Shown here one piece after another: positions 25,945-33,692 of a stretch of DNA of 55,888 nt. The stretch comes from Candidatus Sulfotelmatobacter sp. (GTDB lineage Bacteria; Eisenbacteria; RBG-16-71-46): the NCBI GenBank assembly GCA_035498555.1, contig DATKAB010000021.1, forward strand, positions 1 through 55,888, in the 5' to 3' direction. The first letter of the stretch is position 1; every line of letters starts with the position of its first letter. Below the pieces are notes generated by a model. It was not told the origin of the DNA, did not search any database, and saw only the letters and a program-made list of their open reading frames with translations. The translations under genes and the position numbers were made by a program.

Positions 25945-28254
25945 TCACGATGCGCCTCCCTCGCGCTCCAGCACGCGCACGAAGGCCGTCACCACGTCGG
26001 GATCGAATTGCGCGCCGGACGACCGCCGGAGCTCGGCGACCGCCGCTTCGCGCGGCACCGGCGCGCGGAACGGCCGGCCGCGCGTCATGCTCTCCCACGC
26101 GTCCACCACCGCCAGCACCCGTCCACCCAGCGGAATCTCGAGGCCGCGCAAGCCGCGAGGATAGCCGTGGCCGTCCCAGCGCTCGTGATGCGTCAGGATC
26201 ACGTCGCGCACCGCGAGCTGGTACTCCAGCGGCCTCATGATCTCGACGCTGACCTCGGGATGCTTCTGCACCTCGGATCGTCCCCGATCGTCGAGCGGCT
26301 CGCCGTGAGCGACTTCGTCGCGCACCGCCGCCATGCCGATGTCGTGGATGCTGGCGACGTACCCGATCAGATCCACCTCGGTCTCGGGGAGCTGGAGCTC
26401 GCGCGCCAGCGCCCGGGCGAGATGCACCTGCTGGCGGCCGCCGAGCAGGCTCTCGCGCTTGAGGCGCGTGATGCTGCGCACCGCCTGCAGCGCCTCGTCC
26501 ACCAGACGCGGGCTGTCGGGATGTTGGCTGGCGCGCTCGACCGCGCTGCCGACGCGCTCCACCAGCGCGGTGAGCACCGCCAGATCGTCGTCATCGAACG
26601 CCTCGCCCGAGCGCTTGTTGTTGACGTTCAGGACGCCGATCACCTCGCGCTCGACGTGGAGCGGCACGCACAGCAGCGACTTGGTCTTGTACTGCGGATG
26701 GTTGAGCCGGCGGAATCGGCGGTCGGTCTCGATGTTGTTCACCAGCAACGGGCGGCCCCAGGCCGCCACCGAGCCGGCGACGCCCGAGCGCAGCGTGGTG
26801 CGACGCGCGCCGAGCTGCTGTCCGTCGAGGCCGCGCTGGGCCACGATCGACAGATCGCCGCGCTCGGGATCCACCAGCATCATCGACACGATCTCGGCAT
26901 TCATCGCCGCCGCCACCATCTCGACGGTGTGATCGAACAGCGTGCAGAGGTCGGGACGCGCCATCACCCCGCGGGCGATGCGGCGGGCGCGCGGCGTCGC
27001 CAGCTGGCGCATGGGCAGCTGGAACACGAAGCGCGTGCCGCTCTTCTCCGGGATCTCGACCCGGATGCCGCCGCCATGGAGCTCGACGATGCCGCGAGCG
27101 ATCGCCAGGCCCAGCCCGGTGCCCTCGCTCTCCTGCTCGCCGGCCTGCCGCGAGCGGAAGAAGCGCTCGAAGACGTGGGGCAGGTCCTCGGCCGGGATGC
27201 CGGGACCCTGGTCCTCCACCGACACCATGATCTCTTCCCCGTTCGGCACCGCGGTGATGCGCACTTCGCCGCCGATGGGCGAGAACTTGGCGGCGTTGCC
27301 GAGGAGATTGATCAGCAGCCGCCGCAGCAGATCGGCGTCGGCCTCGAGCTTGAGCCCGGGATCGATCTGGAACGCGGTCTTGATGCGGCGCGCGTGCAGC
27401 ACCGGCTGCAGTCCTTCGAGGGTCTCGCGCACCAGGGTCTCGGGCTCGAGGCGCGAGAGCCGGAGCGGGCGCTGGCCGGATTCGAGACGCGAGAGGTCCA
27501 GGATGTCGGTGACCAGCCGCGACAGGCGATCGCACTCGACGTTGATGATGCTGAGGAAGCGCTCGCGCGGCGCCTGCGCGTTCTGCAGGCTTTCGAGCAG
27601 CGCCTCGGCGTAAGCCTTGATCGCGGTCAGCGGACTGCGAATCTCGTGCGCCACGACCGACATGAGGCTCGAAGCGGTCTCTTCGCCCTCGGCCACCCGC
27701 CGCTCGAGGCGGGCGCTCTGCCGGCGCGCGTCCTCGAACAGCCGCCGCAGCTCGGCGCGCTCGAGCGTCAGCGCCACTCCGTCGCCGAGCGTCTGCAGCA
27801 GCAGCCGGTCGGTCTGCGTGAACGGATGCGGGCTCGAGAACGCCACCAGCAGCACGCCACAGACCGTGCCGCCCGAAATCAGCGGCACCGTCGCGAGCGC
27901 CGCGGGAGGATCAGTCCACAGCGACGCTTCGCGCGGAGCCTCCGGCTGCTCGATGCCGTCGTCGTAAGCGGCCATCTCCTGTTGCAGCGTCCACTCGACC
28001 GGTCCTTCGGCGTCGGCGAGATAGGCGCTCTCGGTGCCGGCAGGATCCATGCAGATCAGGGTCCCGCTGCGCGGATCCACCCGCAGCATCCGCCAGTCGG
28101 ACGCGCCGGCGCCCTGCATGGCGCAGGCGCCGGCGATCGAGCAGGCGGTGCCGAGATCGCCGGCGCTGCGCAGCGCCAGCATCGCCTGCGCGAGCGAGGC
28201 CAGCGCGGATTCCGGAGTCGCCTCGGGCCGGATGTCGGGAAGGATCGTGCTCAT
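25945..28254 (-). CDS. Sensor histidine kinase with C-terminal GAF and intact HD-GYP phosphodiesterase domain
   Basis: A 769-residue cytosolic protein. An N-terminal GAF-like region (about 15-165) precedes a coiled coil, HisKA with SVVAHEIRSPLT (His203), HATPase with INLLGNAAKF, DQGPGIP and EGTGLGLAI (about 305-415), a second GAF (about 430-575) and HD-GYP (about 585-765). The HD-GYP is complete: IHDIG (636-640), KHP His665, HHERWDGHGYP (689-699) and LGGRVLAVVDAWESM. HD-GYP domains cleave cyclic di-GMP (some cGAMP). It would thus combine kinase signalling with second-messenger breakdown in one chain. ATG 28254 overlaps the upstream stop as ATGA. It shares architecture with the next gene, a likely tandem duplication. 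Confidence 0.9.
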   Translation of the reverse strand: MSTILPDIRPEATPESALASLAQAMLALRSAGDLGTACSIAGACAMQGAGASDWRMLRVDPRSGTLICMDPAGTESAYLADAEGPVEWTLQQEMAAYDDGIEQPEAPREASLWTDPPAALATVPLISGGTVCGVLLVAFSSPHPFTQTDRLLLQTLGDGVALTLERAELRRLFEDARRQSARLERRVAEGEETASSLMSVVAHEIRSPLTAIKAYAEALLESLQNAQAPRERFLSIINVECDRLSRLVTDILDLSRLESGQRPLRLSRLEPETLVRETLEGLQPVLHARRIKTAFQIDPGLKLEADADLLRRLLINLLGNAAKFSPIGGEVRITAVPNGEEIMVSVEDQGPGIPAEDLPHVFERFFRSRQAGEQESEGTGLGLAIARGIVELHGGGIRVEIPEKSGTRFVFQLPMRQLATPRARRIARGVMARPDLCTLFDHTVEMVAAAMNAEIVSMMLVDPERGDLSIVAQRGLDGQQLGARRTTLRSGVAGSVAAWGRPLLVNNIETDRRFRRLNHPQYKTKSLLCVPLHVEREVIGVLNVNNKRSGEAFDDDDLAVLTALVERVGSAVERASQHPDSPRLVDEALQAVRSITRLKRESLLGGRQQVHLARALARELQLPETEVDLIGYVASIHDIGMAAVRDEVAHGEPLDDRGRSEVQKHPEVSVEIMRPLEYQLAVRDVILTHHERWDGHGYPRGLRGLEIPLGGRVLAVVDAWESMTRGRPFRAPVPREAAVAELRRSSGAQFDPDVVTAFVRVLEREGGAS

Positions 28255-29210
28255 GCCGCGGCATTCCGATCGGCCGACTCGCCGCCCTGGCGGCGCTCGT
28301 TCACCAGCACGCTGCCCGGCATGCTCTTGCCGTGCGCCTTCAACTCCTGCGAGATGTCGGTGAGCTGGGCGAGGTGAGTGACCGGCATGCGGTCGGTGCT
28401 GACCAGCGCGATGGTGAGGCTCATCAGCGGAAAGCGCTCGAGCACGTGCCGCCGGTTGTGCACCTCGACGTGACCGCGATCGAGATCCTCGGCGTCGTAG
28501 AACGCCTTCGCCGCGGCGTCGAACTGGGCCAGGATGTCGCGGCCGAGCGCTTCCGCCACGGGAGGCGTGCTGACCACGATGAAATCGTCGCCGCCGATGT
28601 GCCCGACGAAATTGCTCTGGCCATGGCGCTGCACGGTTTCGACGATGATCCGCGCCAGCGCCTGGATGGCCTGGTCGCCGCGCGCGTAGCCGTAGCGGTC
28701 GTTGAAGGCCTTGAAGAAGTCGATGTCGATCTGCAGGAACGCGAACGGCTCCCCGCTCGCCAGTCGCCGCTCCACCTCTTCGTTGATCGAGAGATTGCCG
28801 GGCAGACCCGTGAGCGGACTCGCCGACCGCTGCTGCCGGCTCCACTCGAGCACGTTGCGGATGCGCAGCACCAGCTCCTTCTGCTGCCAGGGCTTGGTGA
28901 CGTAGTCGTTGGCGCCGCCCTGCAGCCCGTGCACCTTGTCGTCGGCCTCGGCCTTGGCGGTGAGCATGACGATCGGGATGTGTCGCGTGGCATAGGCCGC
29001 GCGCAGGCGATGCGTCACCTCGAAGCCGTCGAGGTGGGGCATCATCACGTCGCAGAGCAGGACGTCGGGAAGCTGCTCGAGCGCGAGGTCGACGGCGCGC
29101 TGACCGTCCTCGGCCACCAGCACCTCGAAGCCCGCCGCTTCGAGCTGGAAGCGCAGGACCTCACGCAGATGCGGTTCGTCTTCTGCGATCAGAACACGTG
29201 GTTTGTTCAC
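28251..29210 (-). CDS. Response regulator with GGDEF-like output domain
   Basis: A 319-residue protein: receiver domain (1-120; acidic pocket AEDE, Asp54 in LLCDVMMPHLDGFE, Lys106 in DYVTKPW) and a diguanylate-cyclase-like domain (about 130-300). The DIDFFKAFNDRYGYARGDQA segment is typical, but the signature loop is GGDDF (206-210) instead of GGDEF/GGEEF, so cyclase activity is uncertain. Start GTG 29210 matches the receiver N-terminus. It is the first gene of the four-gene operon and overlaps the kinase/HD-GYP gene by 4 bases. A sigma-54-type promoter match sits about 60-80 bases upstream. Confidence 0.85.
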   Translation of the reverse strand: MNKPRVLIAEDEPHLREVLRFQLEAAGFEVLVAEDGQRAVDLALEQLPDVLLCDVMMPHLDGFEVTHRLRAAYATRHIPIVMLTAKAEADDKVHGLQGGANDYVTKPWQQKELVLRIRNVLEWSRQQRSASPLTGLPGNLSINEEVERRLASGEPFAFLQIDIDFFKAFNDRYGYARGDQAIQALARIIVETVQRHGQSNFVGHIGGDDFIVVSTPPVAEALGRDILAQFDAAAKAFYDAEDLDRGHVEVHNRRHVLERFPLMSLTIALVSTDRMPVTHLAQLTDISQELKAHGKSMPGSVLVNERRQGGESADRNAAA

Positions 29211-29272
29211 GTCGGAAAGGACTCCGGATCCCTGGTGAGCCCCGACGACGGGCGAGCCCCCACTTCCGCAAT

Positions 29273-29288
29273 CGCAACGCCTATGCCA
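29273..29288 (-). promoter_or_regulatory. Sigma-54 (RpoN) type -24/-12 promoter for the signalling operon
   Basis: The minus strand reads TGGCATAGGCGTTGCG (29288-29273), fitting TGGCAyr-N4-TTGC with correct spacing between the GG and GC pairs; only the last consensus base (w) is missed. Transcription would start near 29262, about 50 bases before GTG 29210. Whether the genome encodes RpoN cannot be seen here. Confidence 0.45.
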
Positions 29289-29465
29289 CGCAATCGCTTG
29301 CGCGGGCGTTGCCATGGGCCGCGGGAGCCGGAATCAGGCCTCGTATTGGCAACGGCTTGGCCCGGCGTTTGGCGGCGGGAAACGCGGGGCGCCCGGGGAT
29401 CGCCGGGCAGGATGCAACCGGTCGGGCGAAAACCCGGTCAGCCGCTGGCCGGCCGATCCCCGGTC

Positions 29466-30500
29466 TCAGCTCGCGATCGGCAGGCCCGACTCTTCGAGCG
29501 AGGCGGTGGCGTCGAGCTCGGGACCCGTCTCGAGCCCGCGCTCGAGCTGCCAGGCGCCGACCAGCGCGATCATAGCGGCGTTGTCGGCGCACAGGCGCAT
29601 CGAGGGCATGCGCAGCGCGACGCCGCGCTCGGAGCACAGCTCGCTGAGGCGCTCGCGGAGCGCGCGATTGGCGGCGACACCGCCACCGAGATTGAGCGCG
29701 CGCGCGCGGGTGTGATCGAGCGCGGCGCGCGTCTTCGCCACCAGCGAATCGATCGCCGCGGCCTGGAACGAAGCGGCGAGATCCGCGGTGCGCGCTTCGC
29801 GCTGATCGGCGGCGAGCGACTGGAGCGCGAGCGCCACCGCGGTCTTGAGTCCCGAGAACGAGAAATCGAAGCCGGGCTGATCCACCATCGGGCGCGGGAA
29901 CGCGAAGGCCCGCGGGTTTCCGTCCGTCGCGACCCTCTGGATCGCGGGACCGCCGGGAAAACCGAGGCGGAGGAGCTTGGCGACCTTGTCGAAGGCCTCG
30001 CCCACCGCGTCGTCGCGCGTGCTGCCGAGCCAGCGGTAGCGACGGAAGCCGAGCACTTCGACCAGCTCGGTGTGCCCGCCCGACACCACCAGCGCCAGCG
30101 CCGGAAGCGGGCTCTCGCCGTGCTCGAGCGTGCCGGCGTGCAGATGCGCCTCGATGTGGTTGACGCCGGTCACCGGAACGCCGATCGCGAGCCCGAGCGC
30201 CTTGGCGAAGGCCACGCCCACGACCAACGATCCGACCAGCCCGGGCGCGCGCGTTACGGCGATGCCGGTGATCTCGGTGGCATCGAGGCGGGCTTCCTCG
30301 AGCGCCTGACGGACGAGGCGCGGCAGGTACTCGAGATGCGCGCGCGCCGCGAGCTCGGGCACCACGCCGCCGTAGAGACGATGAACGTCCTGCGAGGCGA
30401 TCAGATGGGCGCGCAGCGTATGGCCGTCTTCCAGCACCGCCACCGAGCTGTCGTCGCACGAGCTCTCGATGCCGAGCACCAGATGCTCGGCCCGGCTCAC
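29466..30500 (-). CDS. tsaD: tRNA N6-adenosine threonylcarbamoyltransferase TsaD
   Basis: A 344-residue ASKHA-fold enzyme that transfers threonylcarbamoyl to A37 of ANN-decoding tRNAs with TsaB/TsaE. Motifs: LGIESSCDDSSVAV, GGVVPELAARAH, TRAPGLVGSL, metal-binding HIEAH (115-119), LALVVSGGHTEL, GEAFDKVAKLLRLGFPGGP, NLGGGVAANRALR and MRLCADNAAMIAL. Start GTG 30500 overlaps the cutA stop (GTGA) with GGAGGAG just upstream. Length is normal. Confidence 0.96.
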   Translation of the reverse strand: MSRAEHLVLGIESSCDDSSVAVLEDGHTLRAHLIASQDVHRLYGGVVPELAARAHLEYLPRLVRQALEEARLDATEITGIAVTRAPGLVGSLVVGVAFAKALGLAIGVPVTGVNHIEAHLHAGTLEHGESPLPALALVVSGGHTELVEVLGFRRYRWLGSTRDDAVGEAFDKVAKLLRLGFPGGPAIQRVATDGNPRAFAFPRPMVDQPGFDFSFSGLKTAVALALQSLAADQREARTADLAASFQAAAIDSLVAKTRAALDHTRARALNLGGGVAANRALRERLSELCSERGVALRMPSMRLCADNAAMIALVGAWQLERGLETGPELDATASLEESGLPIAS

Positions 30501-30829
30501 GCGCGCTCCTCCGGCGACAGCATCTCCTCGAGCCACGCCAGGTACTTCGGCGCGCCGGCCGCGACGCGCACCGCGAGACACTCGGGAGTGTCGTAGGGAT
30601 GGAGCTCGTGAAGGCGCGACAGCAGGGCGGTCCAATCCTGCTTGCGAGTCTTCATCATCGCCAGGACTTCGGCCTCATTGTGAATCTCGCCCTGCCACCG
30701 GTAGATCGAGCGGGCCCCACCCAGCACCGTGCCACATGCGATCAGGCGTTCTTCGACCAGCGCACGAATCACGCGTTCGGCATCCGCGAGGCTGGCGAAC
30801 GAACTCCACACGATCAGCATTTCGGTCAC
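30497..30829 (-). CDS. cutA: CutA1 divalent-cation tolerance protein
   Basis: A 110-residue trimeric cytosolic protein of the CutA1 family. ERLIACGTV, the SIYRWQGEI segment, EAEVLAMMKTRK and ELHPYDTPECLAV are the characteristic stretches. It is linked to copper and other divalent cation tolerance, but the mechanism is unsettled. Start GTG 30829 has GGAG 7 bases upstream; ATG 30820 would also work. It is coupled to tsaD by a 4-base overlap and faces a divergent exported protein. Confidence 0.93.
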   Translation of the reverse strand: MTEMLIVWSSFASLADAERVIRALVEERLIACGTVLGGARSIYRWQGEIHNEAEVLAMMKTRKQDWTALLSRLHELHPYDTPECLAVRVAAGAPKYLAWLEEMLSPEERA

Positions 30830-30867
30830 GGCGGGCTCCAGTCACCAGGGGTGGATTCGGGGTAGCG

Positions 30868-30876
30868 AGTGTAGCA
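30868..30876 (-). promoter_or_regulatory. Extended -10 promoter box for cutA-tsaD
   Basis: TGCTACACT on the minus strand (30876-30868) fits the TGnTAnnnT pattern in the 84-base divergent gap. Transcription would start about 32 bases before cutA. No -35 consensus is visible. Confidence 0.4.
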
Positions 30877-30901
30877 CCTCGCCTGGCGCGCTCCGGCGGC
30901 G

Positions 30902-30907
30902 TAGCAT
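30902..30907 (+). promoter_or_regulatory. Leaderless-type -10 box for the exported propeller protein
   Basis: TAGCAT is followed by only 6 bases and then GTG 30914. Transcription would therefore begin at or next to the start codon. No Shine-Dalgarno is present. Confidence 0.45.
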
Positions 30908-30913
30908 TCGCGC

Positions 30914-32545
30914 GTGCGGCTTCGATCCCTTCCGGTTCTCGTCCTCCTTCCCGCGCTGATCGCCGCGTTCGCGGCCCGGAGCAAAGGCAGCGCCGCCAGC
31001 CTGAGCGAACCCCGCGCCGCCGGTCCGAGCGCCCCGCTCCCGCCGATCGTGTTCGTGTCGCGCAAGCCGCTCGCCGAGCACGGCGCGATCCCGGGCCTCG
31101 GGCCGCTCCATCGCGCCGCGGCGCCGGGGGGCCGGCTGCTGTTGCGCGAACCGGGCGGGAGTCTCCGCGAACTGCTGCCGGCTGGCGCGCTGTTCGACGT
31201 CAGCGATCCCTCGGTTTCGCCTGACGCGCACTCGATCGTGTTCGCGGGCACCCCGGGCGCCGACAGCGCCTGGCGCATCTGCGAGGTGGGCGCCGATGGC
31301 GGCGCACCGCGCTTCCTGACCGCGCCGCGCGGGGTCGGCGACGACGATCTCGATCCGGTCTGGCTCGACGCGCGCACGATCGTGTTCGCGAGCACGCGCT
31401 CGGGCTGGAAGACGCAGTACGACGGCTCGCCCGCGCCGCAGCTCTGGCGACTGTCACTCGACGACGGCGCCTGCGTTCGCATCACCTCCGAGCGCAACGG
31501 GGTCGAGGAACCCTGCGTGGATCCGCGCAGCGGCGACATCGTCTACTCGCGCTGGTGGTTCAATCGCTGGTGGCCGGCGCGGGACGCCGATGGCGGCGAC
31601 GCTCGGGCCAGCGTGACGGTCGACTCGACGCGGGCCCTGGTGGGTGACCGCGCGAATCTCTGGCAGGCGATCGCGATTCGCTCGGACGGCTCGCATCCGC
31701 GTCTGTTCGCCGGAGCATTTCGCGACCGGCGCATGGAGTCGCTCGATCAGCCGGCCGTGCTGCCGGGCGGTGGCGTGATCGGCGTGGTGGCGGACGAGCT
31801 CGGGCTCTCGCCGCGGCCGGGCGCGACCGAGCTGGTCTGGTTCGCGAGCCCGCATGCTCCACCCCGGCATGTGGCCGGCGCCCGATTCGATCCCGCCGAC
31901 GTCCCGGCCTATGGCAGCGCGAGAGGCCTGAGCGCACCCTCGGCATGCTCGCCGGCGGCGCTTCCCGATGGACGCGTCGTGTTCTCCTACGATCCGGGTT
32001 CGCGCGGCGACTTCGGGCTGTGGGTGGGGGCGCTGGACGGAAGCGCTCCGGTCATGCTGGTCAATCTGCCGGGAACGCTCGAGCTGGATCCGGCCCCGGT
32101 GGTGACGCGCGCGCTACCTCCGGCGCGCCGCCCCGCGATTGCGCGGCGCGACTTGCCGATCGACGCCACTCGACTGGCGGGCTGGCCCGAGACGTTCAGA
32201 TTCGCGAATCGCGACGTCTTCGCGCGTGCCTACGGCAAGCTCGCGACCGCGGTGCACCGCGGCGCGGCCCAGGTGCGGATCCGCTTCTGGGCCGAGCTGC
32301 CGGGCGGCGCGGGCCAGCGCGACACGCTGGTGCTGGTGCGTGAGGTTCCGGTGCAGAGAAGCGGACGCGTGGATGAGCGCTCGCTCCCGGCCGGGATCCC
32401 GATGTTCGAGCAACTCGTGGATGATCGTGGCAACGTACTGGTGTCGTCGCTTGGCGCTGCCCACGTCGCCGGCTACAACGCCGGCACGCCCGGTGAAACG
32501 GCGCAGTGCATCGGCTGCCACCGCGGGCACTCGATCGAGAAGTAA
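30914..32545 (+). CDS. Exported beta-propeller (PD40/TolB-like) protein with C-terminal CxxCH, HzsA-like
   Basis: A 543-residue protein starting with a signal peptide (LRSLPVLVLLPALIAAFA). TolB-like PD40 repeats follow: SDPSVSPDAHSIVFAG, DDLDPVWLDARTIVFAST, GVEEPCVDPRSGDIVYSR, and later blade-like LPDGRVVFSYDP. The C-terminus carries a single haem-c type motif CIGCH just 7 residues before the end. Propeller plus terminal CxxCH is the arrangement of secreted proteins related to the hydrazine synthase alpha subunit, most of which have nothing to do with anammox. One haem site and export suggest a redox or binding role. Start GTG 30914 probably yields a leaderless message. No cytochrome maturation genes are nearby. 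Confidence 0.75.
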   Translation: MRLRSLPVLVLLPALIAAFAARSKGSAASLSEPRAAGPSAPLPPIVFVSRKPLAEHGAIPGLGPLHRAAAPGGRLLLREPGGSLRELLPAGALFDVSDPSVSPDAHSIVFAGTPGADSAWRICEVGADGGAPRFLTAPRGVGDDDLDPVWLDARTIVFASTRSGWKTQYDGSPAPQLWRLSLDDGACVRITSERNGVEEPCVDPRSGDIVYSRWWFNRWWPARDADGGDARASVTVDSTRALVGDRANLWQAIAIRSDGSHPRLFAGAFRDRRMESLDQPAVLPGGGVIGVVADELGLSPRPGATELVWFASPHAPPRHVAGARFDPADVPAYGSARGLSAPSACSPAALPDGRVVFSYDPGSRGDFGLWVGALDGSAPVMLVNLPGTLELDPAPVVTRALPPARRPAIARRDLPIDATRLAGWPETFRFANRDVFARAYGKLATAVHRGAAQVRIRFWAELPGGAGQRDTLVLVREVPVQRSGRVDERSLPAGIPMFEQLVDDRGNVLVSSLGAAHVAGYNAGTPGETAQCIGCHRGHSIEK

Positions 32546-32732
32546 CTTTCCGGCAGCTGTTCCCGGTGGCACGCGGCGGCGAGCGCACGTTCGAAAATCC
32601 AAGACTCCTCTGCTGCGCCCACCCTCTGATCGAGGCCGAGCGAAGACTCGGGTTCGCGCTGATGAACGGCAAACGCCAGGCGGCCATCGAAGCGCGAGCG
32701 GCGGCCTCAGGAGTGGAGCGAAGTGCGACCGC

Positions 32733-33692
32733 TCATGTTCGCGCGGCGTCGCCGAGCCCCTCGATCACGTCGCGAAAGCTCACGCCCAGCGTCTCGCGCA
32801 CGCGGGCCGCGCGCACCGTGGTGGTCGCCGCGAATACCTCCATCGCGCGTCCGAGATCGGCGTAGCGACCGCCGCTCGCGCGCGTTGGAACATGCCCGAG
32901 CGCCGCGCCCAAGGACCAGAGCGCGCCGGGGACCGGCACCCAGATCAATCGCCGCTTCATCCCGCTCGCCAGCGCCTCGCCCACTTCTCGCATGGTGGGC
33001 GCCGGCTCGCCGGCCACGTTGAACACGCCGCCCGCCGCGCGCGGCTCGTCGATCGCCCGCAGGATCGTGGCGGCCAGATCGTCGGCGTGTACCATGCTCT
33101 TGCGATTTCGGCCCCCCGCCACGAGCGGGGCGGCACCGCGCCGCACCAGCCGGATCATCCGGGCGAGATTCCCCGGCGCGCCGCGGCCGTAGACCATCGC
33201 CGGGCGCAGCACGGCGGCGGACAGGCTTCGCGCGGCGTGAGCCGCGAGCACCGCCCGCTCCGCGGCCAGCTTGCTCTCGCCATACGCTCCAGCCGGCGCC
33301 GGCGCCTCGGACTCGTCGCGGTTCTCAAAGCGTTCGCCGTACACCGCCGTCGTGCTCACGTACACGAAGCGCGGGGCGTGTCCGGCGCGAGCCACCGAGT
33401 CGACCAGCCGTTGGGTGCCGCGAAGATTGACCGCGAAGCAGGCCTCGCGCGCGGCGGCGTCGGGCGTCTCGTGATGCACCCAGGCGGCAGCATGTACCAC
33501 CGCGTCGGCGCCACGTAGCAACCGATCCAATGCCGCCATCTCCGAAAGCTCGCCCGCGATCCATTCCTCGCCGGTGGCCGGATTCGCCGGCGGCCGCCGA
33601 GAGAGCGCGGCGATCGAATCGCCGCGCGCGAGCAGGGCACGGCGCACCGCCCCGCCGACGTAGCCGCTCGCGCCGGTGACGGCGACCCGCAT
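32733..33692 (-). CDS. NAD(P)-dependent sugar epimerase/dehydratase (extended SDR)
   Basis: A 319-residue Rossmann enzyme: MRVAVTGASGYVG (nucleotide-binding TGxxGxxG), AVVHAAAWVHH, VYVSTTAVYGE and the catalytic YGESK (YxxxK). LRPAMVYGRG and GGVFNVAGE are typical of the GalE/WcaG branch. The substrate is probably a nucleotide sugar or isoprenoid alcohol. Start ATG 33692 overlaps the GT2 stop as TGATG; the upstream in-frame extension lies inside that gene. Pairing with a glycosyltransferase suggests a surface polysaccharide or glycolipid step. Confidence 0.9.
   Translation of the reverse strand: MRVAVTGASGYVGGAVRRALLARGDSIAALSRRPPANPATGEEWIAGELSEMAALDRLLRGADAVVHAAAWVHHETPDAAAREACFAVNLRGTQRLVDSVARAGHAPRFVYVSTTAVYGERFENRDESEAPAPAGAYGESKLAAERAVLAAHAARSLSAAVLRPAMVYGRGAPGNLARMIRLVRRGAAPLVAGGRNRKSMVHADDLAATILRAIDEPRAAGGVFNVAGEPAPTMREVGEALASGMKRRLIWVPVPGALWSLGAALGHVPTRASGGRYADLGRAMEVFAATTTVRAARVRETLGVSFRDVIEGLGDAART

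Noticed and set aside
25633-28377. 914-codon open frame on the + strand
   Set aside because: It lies antisense to both histidine kinase genes, which have full domain motifs. The composition (His/Arg/Ala/Leu) is that of a shadow frame.
32546-32732. Possible small gene or repeat in the convergent gap
   Set aside because: Short frames here have no ribosome site or motif. A weak GAGCGG/CCGCTC inverted repeat (32696-32734) with a 27-base loop is not convincing as a terminator.
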